A stretch of 50,782 nucleotides of DNA from Lachnospiraceae bacterium (GCA_900771995.1 CAAGQC010000028.1:1-50782); one strand, 5' to 3'; positions 32,793 to 42,185 are shown, counted from the first letter of the stretch. Translations and numbers: made by a program. Notes: a model not told the origin generated them from the sequence alone.

Positions 32793-34148
32793 CTAAAAAT
32801 TAAAATACATAAACGGGTTATTCCCCTCCAGCTGCAGTCTCCAGACACAGTACCAGAACAGCACTGCCAGAAGCACTTTCACCGGCAGCTTTTCCTGCCA
32901 CTTATGATACAGCTTCTCAATGGCCGGCGTACAGGCCAGCCCGGAGACTACAAGCAGTCCGCCATAGGTGCTGAGAGCCTTCCAGGCATCCTCATACCCG
33001 CCGCTGATGCCCGGTACCAGCCACAGCATTTTGTCCAGATAGATCTGCAGCTGTGACAGATCCGTGATGGCGAAGCACATCCAGCTCATGGGGATGATCA
33101 GCCACAGGTAAATATGCGGCAGTACTTTCATTTTATGTACGAATTTTAATCTGCCCAGCTGCCGTTCCAGCACAATGCAGATCCAGAGCAGTCCTCCCCA
33201 GCAGAAGAAGTTCCAGCTGGCACCGTGCCAGAATGCCGTCAGCATCCATACCACCAGAAGATTAAAGATCGTGCGAAGCTCTCCCTGCCTGCTGCCACCT
33301 AACGGAATATACACATACCGGCAGAACCACTGTCCCAGCGTCATGTGCCATCTGCGGTAAAAATCCCGGACACTTCTGGCCATGTAGGGTCTGCGGAAGT
33401 TCGCAGGCAGTTCGATCCCAAGCATCCGTCCCAGTCCCATGGCCATCAGGGAATAGCCCCAGAAATCAAAATAGATCTCCATGGAATACGCAATGGCCGC
33501 CAGCCAGGCAAGCGGAGTCGAAATGCTCTCAAATCCCGTGACCTGCACCTCATGCCACAGGATCCCCACCCGGTCTGCCAGCAGTACCTTGGCCGCCAGA
33601 CCCAGGATAAACAGCTTCATGCCCTCTTCCAGCCCCTGTACCGTGAAAGAACGATCCGTCAGGCTGTCCGATACCTCACCATAGCGGGTGATGGGTCCGG
33701 AGATCAGCTTGGGGAACATGAACACGTAGGTGGCAAATTTGGGGAAGGAATATTCTCTGCTTACTTCTCCACGGTACACATCGATCAGATACGACAGGAT
33801 CTGGAACGTGTAAAAGCTGATGCCAAGCGGCAGTACCTCTGAGCCGCTTCCATCCTTGAACCAGAGCAGCACTCTCAGATTCGCCCCCAGCGCCAGAATC
33901 ATCAGCAGCTTTTTCCGCCACAGGGTCTTCGGACTGCGTTTTGCCAGATGAAGGCCGACAAAATAATTACACAATATGGATAACATCAAAAGGGGAAGGT
34001 TCCCGGCATCTCCCATGGCGTAGAAAATCATGCTCCCCACGAGCAGTGTCAGGTTTCTGTATTTATGAGGCGTGATCCCATAGACGATCAGAAAGACCGG
34101 CAGGAACCACAGCAGAAATTCAATACTGCTGAATATCAAAAAAATCAC
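32793..34148 (-). CDS. MBOAT family O-acyltransferase (AlgI/DltB-like)
   Basis: A 451-residue membrane protein with about 11 spans. It has the AlgI-type blocks LPLGISFYTFQILSYLIDVYRG, FPKLISGPITRY, and ANFRRPYMARSVRDFYRRWHMTLG. The FCRYVYIPLGGSRQG block is also present. The invariant His is in LTAFWHGASWNF near residue 310. It probably moves acetyl groups from acetyl-CoA to the outside for polymer O-acetylation with the SGNH partner. The ribosome site is weak (GAAATAGAAAG). The 200-bp upstream region is A+T-rich with no clear minus-strand promoter. Confidence 0.92.
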   Translation of the reverse strand: MIFLIFSSIEFLLWFLPVFLIVYGITPHKYRNLTLLVGSMIFYAMGDAGNLPLLMLSILCNYFVGLHLAKRSPKTLWRKKLLMILALGANLRVLLWFKDGSGSEVLPLGISFYTFQILSYLIDVYRGEVSREYSFPKFATYVFMFPKLISGPITRYGEVSDSLTDRSFTVQGLEEGMKLFILGLAAKVLLADRVGILWHEVQVTGFESISTPLAWLAAIAYSMEIYFDFWGYSLMAMGLGRMLGIELPANFRRPYMARSVRDFYRRWHMTLGQWFCRYVYIPLGGSRQGELRTIFNLLVVWMLTAFWHGASWNFFCWGGLLWICIVLERQLGRLKFVHKMKVLPHIYLWLIIPMSWMCFAITDLSQLQIYLDKMLWLVPGISGGYEDAWKALSTYGGLLVVSGLACTPAIEKLYHKWQEKLPVKVLLAVLFWYCVWRLQLEGNNPFMYFNF

Positions 34149-34279
34149 ATCTTTCTATTTCAAATTTTTCTTTTTCATCACTTCATTTATTACACTATCA
34201 TAGTATCTTGAAACCAACGGTATTACAACAAAACAATTCTTAATTTTAAATGACATTTTTTTACATCCGGTTAATTTTT

Positions 34280-34308
34280 TTGCAATTTTTCACCGCATCG
34301 TTTACAAT
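34280..34308 (+). promoter_or_regulatory. Promoter of the DUF6062 gene
   Basis: TTGCAA (34280-34285), exactly 17 bp and TACAAT (34303-34308). The leader is about 35 bases. Confidence 0.6.
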
Positions 34309-34349
34309 GATTTTAACACCATCTGACGCACCGAGAAAGGATATTTTCC

Positions 34350-35111
34350 ATGAAAGAACAATTATATACCATCCCCTTAAACGACGCCGTAAATGCACAG
34401 GATGAATGCCCTTTCTGCTTTATCCACCGCAGTATTGAACAGGATCTTCTGGATTTCGTCTTAGGTTCCGGTTCCTCTTATATGGAAGCGGACATCCGCG
34501 AGCAGACCGACAAGGCCGGATTCTGCCGGTTTCATTTTCAGAAAATGTTCGACTACGGCAACACCCTGGGCAATGCCTGGATCTTAAAGACCCACTACCA
34601 GCGCATGATCCGGGAAATGCAGCAGGAATTCGCCTCCTTCCGCCCCGGAAAAAGTTCTCTTCTGGGAAAATTCAAAAAGGCCGAAGGCAGTGAAAATACC
34701 ATCGGCATGTGGATCCGTGCAAAAGAGGATTCCTGCTATATCTGTTCCCAGTATAAGGATACCTACGCCCGCTATCTGGACACCTTTTTCTATCTGTGGA
34801 AAAACGACGAAAGCTTCCGCAATAAAGTCATAAGCGGCAAGGGCTTCTGTCTGCCCCACTTCGGCGATCTCTGCGAAGCCGCCGGCCGCAAGCTCTCCGA
34901 TAAGGAAAAACAGGACTTTTACGATCAGCTGCTGCCCGTCATGGAAGCCAATATGCAGCGTATCTCCGAGGATGTCTCCTGGCTGGTGGAAAAATTCGAC
35001 TATCGCAACAAAGATGCCGACTGGAAGAACTCCAGGGATGCCATTCAGCGCGGTATGCAGAAATTAAAAGGCGGGTATCCCGCAGATCCCGCCTATAAGA
35101 TGTCTAAATAA
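34350..35111 (+). CDS. DUF6062 family protein, Cys/His-rich
   Basis: This 253-residue soluble protein has four regularly placed Cys/His clusters: ECPFCFIHR near 19, GFCRFHFQKMFDYGN near 56, EDSCYICSQY near 130, and GFCLPHFGDLCEA near 167. The spacing suggests two metal sites or two repeats of one domain. DUF6062 has no assigned function; it occurs in Lachnospiraceae and relatives. GAGAAAGGA lies upstream. It is a single gene, convergent with a TetR regulator, without a clear terminator between. Confidence 0.85.
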   Translation: MKEQLYTIPLNDAVNAQDECPFCFIHRSIEQDLLDFVLGSGSSYMEADIREQTDKAGFCRFHFQKMFDYGNTLGNAWILKTHYQRMIREMQQEFASFRPGKSSLLGKFKKAEGSENTIGMWIRAKEDSCYICSQYKDTYARYLDTFFYLWKNDESFRNKVISGKGFCLPHFGDLCEAAGRKLSDKEKQDFYDQLLPVMEANMQRISEDVSWLVEKFDYRNKDADWKNSRDAIQRGMQKLKGGYPADPAYKMSK

Positions 35112-35159
35112 CTACAAAATATTATTGTAACTATTCAAAAATACGATGCAATTATGATG

Positions 35160-35798
35160 CTATTTTTCCTCTGGGATCTCTTCCGAAGGCTGCGTGGAAC
35201 CCTCCGCCAGCCTTCTGCTTAATTGCAGATACTCCAGAATCTCCTCATACAGCATCTCCGGCTGAAAGGCATCTTCCAGAATTCTCTCGTTCATCAGTCC
35301 CCTGATGGTCAGTTCCAGCATCTTGCGAAGCTTGGACACATCCTCCCCAGAGGCATATTTTTCCAGATCCGCTCTGGCATAGATGTTCTCGTAAGTCTCT
35401 TCCAGCTGCTGTTTTCTCTCCTCTACCGCCAGCAGTGCCTCACTGACGTTCTCCGCCTGTGCCCGGTTTAAAAACGGCTGCAGATAAGGATAACCGCACA
35501 TGGCATGCATTTTCCCTCTCTCTACCTGCTGCATCAGGGTAAACAGATCCGTCTCCTTCGCATCCACCGTCGTGGACAGTTCCAGCAACAGATACCGCAC
35601 GCTGTAATCATATACAAACCCATAGACCCCCAGCTTACTTCCGAAATAATGGAATAATAATCCCTTACTGATGGCCGCCTCCCGCACAATGTCGTCCGTG
35701 CTGGCGTGACGGTAGCCGTTCAATGCGAATACTTTCAGTGCCGCATTGATCATCCGATCCTGTTTTTCTTTTTTTAAATCAAAAAATTTCTCATTCAT
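35160..35798 (-). CDS. TetR/AcrR family transcriptional regulator
   Basis: A 212-residue repressor-type protein. The N-terminal QDRMINAALKVFALNGYRHA, then STDDIVREAAISKGLLFHYFGSK, is the TetR helix-turn-helix. The C-terminal ligand domain is divergent, with an acidic tail. It is divergent from the small acidic membrane protein gene, and a 10-bp inverted repeat lies between the two starts. That makes this neighbour the most likely target besides itself. The effector is not predictable. Confidence 0.9.
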   Translation of the reverse strand: MNEKFFDLKKEKQDRMINAALKVFALNGYRHASTDDIVREAAISKGLLFHYFGSKLGVYGFVYDYSVRYLLLELSTTVDAKETDLFTLMQQVERGKMHAMCGYPYLQPFLNRAQAENVSEALLAVEERKQQLEETYENIYARADLEKYASGEDVSKLRKMLELTIRGLMNERILEDAFQPEMLYEEILEYLQLSRRLAEGSTQPSEEIPEEK

Positions 35799-35839
35799 AT
35801 CGCAACATATCCCTTTTCATTTTGATCAATAAGGTTTAT

Positions 35840-35885
35840 TATGTAACTGTATGGGCAAATGCATGAATTTCAGATCAGTTACATA
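35840..35885. promoter_or_regulatory. 10-bp inverted repeat between divergent genes, candidate operator
   Basis: TATGTAACTG (35840-35849) and CAGTTACATA (35876-35885) are perfect inverted copies 26 bp apart. They lie in the 113-bp gap between the TetR regulator and the acidic membrane protein. Overlapping sequences near 35824-35850 could supply a rightward promoter (TTGATC ... TG-TAACTG). It could be paired operator sites or an RNA stem in the leader. Confidence 0.45.
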
Positions 35886-35911
35886 CACTACAACATGGAA
35901 GGAGCAACACT

Positions 35912-36325
35912 ATGGCTAAAAAATTTGGCAAATTTCTGCTGTTCACCGCAGCAGTAGGTACCGCAGCCGCAGCTGCTTACTACTATATGCAACAAAAAGA
36001 TTCTCAGTTGAAGGAATCTTCCGATGCAGATGATGATTATGATGATTTCCACGAGGATCTGGACGAGAGTACCGAGTTCTCCCGCAATTATGTTCCTCTG
36101 AATACTACCGCGCAGGCTTCTGCTGTGAAGGAAGACACCTCTGCAGATCCCGCACCCGCTTCCGAAGAAAGCAAAACCGCTTCTGCAGAAGCATCCGATT
36201 TCACTCCCCTCTCCGATCAGACAGCCACACTGTCCGGTGAAGAAGGCGAGACCGTCGAAGACGTGGAAGAATTCTTCGATGAGGAAGACGCCGAGGATGA
36301 AGAGCCTCCCGTCAGTGAAGAATAA
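35912..36325 (+). CDS. Small acidic membrane-anchored protein
   Basis: A 137-residue protein with a basic N-terminus and one hydrophobic helix (about residues 8-25, Ala-rich). A long disordered tail dominated by Asp, Glu, Ser and Thr follows, ending EEFFDEEDAEDEEPPVSEE. There is no lipobox. It looks like an anchored spacer or surface-charge protein and I recognise no family. GGAAGGAG is the ribosome site. It converges with the MocR gene 24 bp on. Confidence 0.7.
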   Translation: MAKKFGKFLLFTAAVGTAAAAAYYYMQQKDSQLKESSDADDDYDDFHEDLDESTEFSRNYVPLNTTAQASAVKEDTSADPAPASEESKTASAEASDFTPLSDQTATLSGEEGETVEDVEEFFDEEDAEDEEPPVSEE

Positions 36326-36349
36326 AAGTTACGCACTATCCGGAAGGTC

Positions 36350-37765
36350 TCAGAGCCATGCTTTTTGCAGGCGACTGAGGCCTTCCTGCATTTCTGACTC
36401 ATCGATACTTCCAAATCCCAACAGCACGGTAGCTTTCCGTGCGGTGGCTTCCACCATGTTCTCCGACATTCCGTAGACCTTCACTTTCTCCGCTGCCGCT
36501 TTTTCCAACAGTTCCTTCTCCGTGACATTCCCTTTTGCCGTCAGCAGAAGATGCAGTCCCGCATCCTCCCCGGAGATCACAAACTGTTTCTTAAACGGCT
36601 CCAGCCCGGCCAGCAACAGATCATGCTTGGTCCGGTAGCGCATCCGCATTTTATTCAGATGCCGTTCAAAATACCCGTCCCGGATGAATTCATTTAAGAT
36701 CCGCTGATCGATCCTGGACACCGTGCAGGAATAAAAGGAGCAGTCCCTGCGGTACACTTCCAGAAGTGCTTCCGGCAACACCATATAACTGACACGGATC
36801 GCCGGGGCGATGGCCTTGGAGAAGGTGCCGATATAGATCACCTTTCCCTTTTCATCGGAAGATTGCAGGGAAGGGATCGGCTTGCCCCGGTACCGGAATT
36901 CACTGTCATAATCATCTTCGATCAGATAACGGTCCGGCTCCTTTTCTGCCCAGCATAACAGCTCCGCCCGCCTGCCGATGGTCATGACAGCACCGGTGGG
37001 ATACTGGTGGGAGGGCATCACATAGGCTACCCGGACCGGCAGTTTGGCCAGTCTGTTCGAACGCATTCCCTTATCATCCATATCTACCGTGTAAATATGA
37101 TAGGCAAAGGACTCAAAAATGCGGTAGGCACGGATATAGGTAGGATTCTCCATGGCGATTCCCACATGCCTGCCCAGTATTTTTTCCAATAACAGCAGCA
37201 GATAGTCATTCCCGGCCCCTACAATGATCTGTTCCGGACGGCAGTTCACCCCACGGGAGGAATGCAGATACCGGCTGATGGTAAGCCGCAGGTCATAATC
37301 GCCCTGAGGCTCTCCCTGGGCAAACAGGTCACTGTTATTGTCATTCAGAATATTTTTTGTGATTCGTTTCCACACTCCCACGGGGAAACCGTTCATATCG
37401 ATTCCATACGGGGAGAAATCAATACTCCCTTCCTCCGGAAGTATTTCTTCGCCGGAAGCCTCCGGTTTCTCCATCCCCGCTTCGGCATCTTCCCGCTGTT
37501 CCATGGTAAAAATGCCCTCCAGCCGACAGACAAAATACCCCTTGTAGGGTCTTGCCTCAATATATCCTTCGCTTAACAGCTGGTCATAGGCATAGTCCAC
37601 GGTACTTCTCGCCACCTGCAGATATTCCGCCAGAGAACGCGTGGAGGGAAGCCTCTCTCCTGCCAGAAGCTTCCCTTCCCTGATTTCCTGTCGTATATGC
37701 TCATATATCTGCTGGTACAGACATTTGTCGCTGTCTGTACGCAGCTGGATCGTCATATCATACAT
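36350..37765 (-). CDS. MocR/GntR-type PLP-dependent transcriptional regulator
   Basis: This 471-residue protein has an N-terminal GntR winged helix (IYEHIRQEIREGKLLAGERL, PSTRSLAEYLQVARSTVDYAY) fused to a type I aminotransferase domain. The PLP Lys is in YIGTFSKAIAPAIRVSYMV, and IEDDYDSEFRY holds the cofactor Asp. Such MocR regulators often control PLP, GABA or amino acid genes; the target is unknown. It starts 9 bp after the DUF2225 gene, so the two are cotranscribed. AGGATGA is the ribosome site. Confidence 0.93.
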   Translation of the reverse strand: MYDMTIQLRTDSDKCLYQQIYEHIRQEIREGKLLAGERLPSTRSLAEYLQVARSTVDYAYDQLLSEGYIEARPYKGYFVCRLEGIFTMEQREDAEAGMEKPEASGEEILPEEGSIDFSPYGIDMNGFPVGVWKRITKNILNDNNSDLFAQGEPQGDYDLRLTISRYLHSSRGVNCRPEQIIVGAGNDYLLLLLEKILGRHVGIAMENPTYIRAYRIFESFAYHIYTVDMDDKGMRSNRLAKLPVRVAYVMPSHQYPTGAVMTIGRRAELLCWAEKEPDRYLIEDDYDSEFRYRGKPIPSLQSSDEKGKVIYIGTFSKAIAPAIRVSYMVLPEALLEVYRRDCSFYSCTVSRIDQRILNEFIRDGYFERHLNKMRMRYRTKHDLLLAGLEPFKKQFVISGEDAGLHLLLTAKGNVTEKELLEKAAAEKVKVYGMSENMVEATARKATVLLGFGSIDESEMQEGLSRLQKAWL

Positions 37766-37774
37766 GTTGTCATC

Positions 37775-38629
37775 CTACTTTTTCTGGTTCTTCAGTTCTT
37801 CCAGAATCTGGTCCTTCAATTCCCTTGCCTTGTCCTTGGTGCGGGCGTTGGCGGAAGCGGACGTAAGGATCGTGGCTACCATACGGCTGGCCACATCATA
37901 TTTCTGGAACCGGAATGCCAGTACCGCAATGAGGAAATCCACCGTGATCTCATCCATGCCGCACATGGGGAATCCTTCCGACTGCAGTGCCTCGACGAAG
38001 CCGGTGTAGGCATTCTTCAGATAAGCCTCCTCCATGGTTTTCACCTCACGAAGTTTTGCCATATCCGTATCCCCGGATTCCTCCAGATATTCCTGCCAGC
38101 CTCTCATCAGCCATCCGCTCTTTAAACAGATATAGGCCTTCTCGCTTGCATGGGCACGCTTTACCACGGCATTGGCCAGACAAAGCTTATAGCGTTCCAG
38201 TGCCTCTTCATAGCTGTAAATATCATCCTCATAGGTATGCAGTTGTACCTTATCGCTGATGTTCTCTTTGATCAGCTTTACATACACCCTGCTGAGGCTG
38301 CTGAAATACCGGTTCAACCCTGCATATCCGCAATGGGGGCACAGGATCACATCATATTTTACCGCATCAATTCCTTCGTATCTCGCGCGAAGATCCTGAT
38401 CGGTTCCCAACAGTCTTGCTTTTCCGGTCTTCATGATCTTCGAAGTAAAGTTCTCTCCACAGACAGGACAGGTAAATGTCTTGTCAAAGATCAGATCTTT
38501 TTCTTCTATCTTATTGGTTTTCGAGGCTTCGGCTGCTGCCTGTTCTTCCTTCTTATCCTGTCCGTAGATATCCATGTTCTCCAGGTCATCCAGACCCAGA
38601 CCGGCCAGTCCAAACAATTTGTCTGACAT
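37775..38629 (-). CDS. DUF2225 family zinc-ribbon protein
   Basis: A 284-residue cytoplasmic protein. The FTCPVCGENFTSKIMKTGKARL block and LCPHCGYAGLNRYF form a four-Cys zinc ribbon, followed by an all-helical TPR-like domain (YEEALERYKLCLANAVVK; TMEEAYLKNAYTGFVEAL). This is the DUF2225 pattern of clostridia, of unknown role. The start at 38629 has GGAGAGA; the longer frame lacks a ribosome site. It is cotranscribed with the MocR gene. Confidence 0.87.
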   Translation of the reverse strand: MSDKLFGLAGLGLDDLENMDIYGQDKKEEQAAAEASKTNKIEEKDLIFDKTFTCPVCGENFTSKIMKTGKARLLGTDQDLRARYEGIDAVKYDVILCPHCGYAGLNRYFSSLSRVYVKLIKENISDKVQLHTYEDDIYSYEEALERYKLCLANAVVKRAHASEKAYICLKSGWLMRGWQEYLEESGDTDMAKLREVKTMEEAYLKNAYTGFVEALQSEGFPMCGMDEITVDFLIAVLAFRFQKYDVASRMVATILTSASANARTKDKARELKDQILEELKNQKK

Positions 38630-38719
38630 ATGTCTCTCCTTTTCTTTTGTACTGTCCATTCCCTCTGGCAATACGAATTACAACGTTCCGATTCCCCTCA
38701 CCGGTTACAGTGTGCCATT

Positions 38720-40414
38720 TTACTTAGGCAGTACATAAGAACTTTTCAGAGAAACGATACGGTTAAATACCAGTTCTCCAGGCTTGGTATCCTTGCAGTC
38801 CACACAGAAGAAGCCCTGTCTTACGAACTGGAAGCGGTCATACGCTTTCGCCTCTGCAAATGCAGGCTCCAGACGGCACTCTGTCAGTGTGGTCAGAGAA
38901 TTGGGGTTCAGATTCAGACTTCCGTCCTCATTGTATACACCCTTCTCCTCATCAATGATATTCTCATACAGGCGTACCTGTGCTTTTACGGACTGTGCCG
39001 CGCTTACCCAGTGAATCGTTCCCTTTACCTTACGGCCGTCCGGGCTGTTGCCTCCGCGGCTCTCCGGATCGTAGGTACAATGTACTTCCACGACCTTACC
39101 GTTCTCGTCCTTGACGCAGCCGGTACACTTTACGAAATAAGCGCTCATCAGGCGCACTTCGTTGCCGGGGAACATACGGAAATACTTCTTGGGAGGCTCT
39201 TCCATGAAGTCCTCTCTCTCAATATATAATTCTCTGCCGAAAGGAACCTCACGGCTGCCCAGTGCTTCGTTCTCCGGATTATTCACTACAGGCAGCATCT
39301 CGGTCTGTCCTTCGGGATAATTGTCGATCACCAGCTTCACGGGATCCAGAATCGCCATCATACGGGGTGCTTTTGCCTTCAGATCCTCACGGATACAATA
39401 CTCCAGCATTGCATAGTCTGCGGAAGACTGTGCCTTGGAAATACCGCACAGTTCTACGAACTTCTTGATGGACTCCGGTGTAAAGCCTCTTCTGCGGAGT
39501 GCGGCGATGGATACCAGTCTGGGATCGTCCCAGCCGTCCACGATGCCCTGCTCTACCAGTTTCTTGATATAACGCTTACCGGTCACCACGTTAGTCAGAT
39601 ACAGCTTTGCGAACTCGATCTGCTTGGGAGGATGGGGATATTCCAGTTCTCTTACCACCCAGTCATATAAGGGTCTGTGATCCTCGAACTCCAGCGTACA
39701 GATGGAGTGAGTCACACCCTCGATAGCATCTTCGATGGGATGTGCGAAATCATACATGGGGTAGATGCACCATTTGTCTCCGGTATTCTGATGAGACATA
39801 TGTGCCACACGGTAGATGACGGGATCTCTCATGTTGATGTTGGGAGATGCCATATCGATGCGGGCACGCAGTACCTTGGTGCCGTCCTCGTATTTGCCGG
39901 CCTTCATGTCCTCGAACAGTGCCAGATTCTCTTCTACGCTTCTGGTGCTGCCGGGGTCTTCCTTACCGGGCTCGGTCAGGGTTCCTCTGTACTCACGGAT
40001 CTGCTCTGCACTCAGGTCGGAGACGTAAGCCTTGCCCTTTTTGATCAGCTTTACGGCTGCTTCATACATCTGGTCAAAATAGTTGGAAGCGAAGAAGAGT
40101 CTGTCCTCCCAGTCAGCTCCCAGCCACTTTACGTCTGCCTTGATAGACTCTACGAACTCTGCCTTCTCCTTGGTGGGGTTCGTATCGTCAAAACGCAGAT
40201 TGAACTTGCCGTTGTATTTCTGGGACAGGCCATAGTTCAACAGAATACTCTTGGCATGTCCGATATGAAGATATCCGTTGGGTTCCGGAGGAAAACGGGT
40301 GTGTACGGTATCGTATACGCCCTCCGCCAGATCTTTTTCAATGATCTGCTCTATAAAATTCTTCGATTCCTTTACTTCTGCGGAATCTACGATTTCCTTT
40401 TCGATCTCGCTCAT
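38720..40414 (-). CDS. glnS: Glutaminyl-tRNA synthetase
   Basis: A 564-residue class I aminoacyl-tRNA synthetase that charges tRNA-Gln directly. TRFPPEPNGYLHIGHAKS has the HIGH motif, followed by KFNLRFDDTNPTKE. MSHQNTGDKWCIYPMYDFAHP and ICTLEFEDHRPLYDWV are GlnRS-specific. The KMSKS loop is degenerate (VTGKRYIKKL, before GWDDPRL). The C-terminal anticodon-binding barrels are complete. GlnRS in clostridia is less universal than the amidotransferase route. AAGGATATT is the ribosome site. No T-box leader is visible. Confidence 0.96.
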   Translation of the reverse strand: MSEIEKEIVDSAEVKESKNFIEQIIEKDLAEGVYDTVHTRFPPEPNGYLHIGHAKSILLNYGLSQKYNGKFNLRFDDTNPTKEKAEFVESIKADVKWLGADWEDRLFFASNYFDQMYEAAVKLIKKGKAYVSDLSAEQIREYRGTLTEPGKEDPGSTRSVEENLALFEDMKAGKYEDGTKVLRARIDMASPNINMRDPVIYRVAHMSHQNTGDKWCIYPMYDFAHPIEDAIEGVTHSICTLEFEDHRPLYDWVVRELEYPHPPKQIEFAKLYLTNVVTGKRYIKKLVEQGIVDGWDDPRLVSIAALRRRGFTPESIKKFVELCGISKAQSSADYAMLEYCIREDLKAKAPRMMAILDPVKLVIDNYPEGQTEMLPVVNNPENEALGSREVPFGRELYIEREDFMEEPPKKYFRMFPGNEVRLMSAYFVKCTGCVKDENGKVVEVHCTYDPESRGGNSPDGRKVKGTIHWVSAAQSVKAQVRLYENIIDEEKGVYNEDGSLNLNPNSLTTLTECRLEPAFAEAKAYDRFQFVRQGFFCVDCKDTKPGELVFNRIVSLKSSYVLPK

Positions 40415-40462
40415 GGTAATATCCTTGCCTTTCGTTTGATTAGTACTTCTTTCGTATCCTTT

Positions 40463-40491
40463 ATCTTACCACACAAAAAAACTTTTATAAA
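40463..40491 (-). promoter_or_regulatory. Candidate glnS promoter
   Basis: TTTATA (40486-40491), 17 bp and TAAGAT (40463-40468) preceded by TG-G, on the minus strand, overlapping the end of the DHH gene. Confidence 0.4.
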
Positions 40492-42032
40492 CCCTTCTCT
40501 TCAAAATAATTCTGCAAATTCTGCTCCGTCTCGATGAAGATATTATGGAGGTCGTCTTCACTGGCCGCCAGATAGTCTCCGGCCCTTCCGGTCATGTAAC
40601 CGTCCTCGTCCCACACCGGGAACACCTTCACCCCCTGGTTCAGTTTCATCGCATAGATGCAGAACGCATCCTTCGGCATGCACATATGGACATATTCCGT
40701 GATCAGATGGTTCCTGCCGTCATTTCCGTCCTTGACTCTGGGGATGTATGCAATATTGCGGCAATAGTCCTCCGGCAGAGCGCTATCCACCGGTTCCAGG
40801 ATCCGATGGAATCTCTCCCCTGCGATCCGGTGCAGTTCCCCACTGCGTTCCAGGGTAAAGCAGACGTTCTGCCGGGTATCAATGTCCATGGTGCCGTTCT
40901 GGGTGCGGACCGACACCACACTGCCAAGCTCCGCCAGATCCGATGCCCGCAGGCACGCGATGGGACTTTTCCTTCTCCGGTATCTCACTGCTTCCTTTAC
41001 CGGGAATTCCCGGTCTTTCGCATAGACGATCCGGAACGTATCGAAATACTGGGTCATGCGGTTATTGAAATATGCCTCGGAATGCAGGGTCGGATATTTC
41101 TCCTCATATAATTTCATACTGATATAGCCGCCGGCCTTCTCATAATGTCCGCCGCCGGAGCCGATGCCCTCTGACAGATAATCCGACAGCTCGCTGGCAT
41201 TGACCTCCCGGATACAGCTTCTGACGGAATATTTGTAACCGCCGCTATCCTCATTGTAGACGACACAGGTATTGACCCCCGCCACCTGCAGCAGGAAGTC
41301 ACTGATCAGGCCCAGAACATTGGGATCACAGGGCTGGGAATGGATCACGGCGAACTGATATTCGTCGTTATAATTGCAGCGTAACATGGCCACCCCGGCG
41401 ATCTCCAGCTCTTTTAAGGAAATATTGGAGTTACGGAACATGGCGATCTGGTTCTTGTCAAAATTCAGGCTCTCACGCATATCCATGTCCACCGGGTTCG
41501 ACAGCTCGGAGAACTGGTTCGTATCCATGAACAGGCCGTAATATAGGGCAGTTCCCAGATCTCTGTTGTTCTCCACGGGATAATGCATCTCCTGCAGCAT
41601 GATCCACACCAGCGTCGCGCAGCTTCCCATATTGGGCTGCAGGCGCATCCGCTCCGTGCAGATGACCTCCAGTGGATGATGGTCGATGACGGCGATCTCC
41701 TCCGCAGGCAGCTTCGTCACATTACCTGCTCCATACTGACAATCCACCGTGATCAGCAGTCCTTCCATCGGCTCTTCCGTCTGCGGCTGGTACTCCATCG
41801 GAATATGCAGTCTCTCCACCATCAGCATCAGATTGGCCTTGCGCACCTTGTTCCGCCCGGAGTAGATCAGTCTCGTATCCTTTCCCTGATCCCGGAAAAA
41901 ACAGTACAGGCCAAAACCGGAGGCTATGGCATCCGCATCCGGATTGTCATGGCACTGGATCGTCACCCGGTCATATCCCATCAGTTCTTCCAGCATCATT
42001 TCTCTGCTCTTTGCGTCCCCTCGTCTGTCCAT
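40485..42032 (-). CDS. DHH family phosphoesterase (NrnA/RecJ-like) with C-terminal extension
   Basis: A 515-residue protein. VTIQCHDNPDADAIASGFGL (His-x-Asp-x-Asp), LITVDCQ and AVIDHHPLEV are the DHH metal-binding motifs. GIGSGGGHYEKAGGYISMKLY is the DHHA1 substrate motif. These enzymes cleave nanoRNA, cyclic dinucleotides or pAp. About 170 residues follow DHHA1 that are not in standard NrnA (around 320 residues). They may be a further sensory domain. It lies 153 bp after the AICAR transformylase gene and may belong to that transcript. Confidence 0.85.
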   Translation of the reverse strand: MDRRGDAKSREMMLEELMGYDRVTIQCHDNPDADAIASGFGLYCFFRDQGKDTRLIYSGRNKVRKANLMLMVERLHIPMEYQPQTEEPMEGLLITVDCQYGAGNVTKLPAEEIAVIDHHPLEVICTERMRLQPNMGSCATLVWIMLQEMHYPVENNRDLGTALYYGLFMDTNQFSELSNPVDMDMRESLNFDKNQIAMFRNSNISLKELEIAGVAMLRCNYNDEYQFAVIHSQPCDPNVLGLISDFLLQVAGVNTCVVYNEDSGGYKYSVRSCIREVNASELSDYLSEGIGSGGGHYEKAGGYISMKLYEEKYPTLHSEAYFNNRMTQYFDTFRIVYAKDREFPVKEAVRYRRRKSPIACLRASDLAELGSVVSVRTQNGTMDIDTRQNVCFTLERSGELHRIAGERFHRILEPVDSALPEDYCRNIAYIPRVKDGNDGRNHLITEYVHMCMPKDAFCIYAMKLNQGVKVFPVWDEDGYMTGRAGDYLAASEDDLHNIFIETEQNLQNYFEEKGL

Positions 42033-42185
42033 AACTACGCTTTCCTCATCTTCCTCGTTGTAATACTTCCGATAACTTTCCCCGGACCGTCCCTCTTATT
42101 CTATTCTGCGGGCCGTAAATCGTTACCTGAAAAAATAAAACACAGGCAGGTCTTTCAAATGCAGCCCTGCCTGTTGCTTCCTGTC

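Noticed and set aside
40415..40500. T-box before glnS
   Set aside because: The leader is too short and has no T-box sequence.
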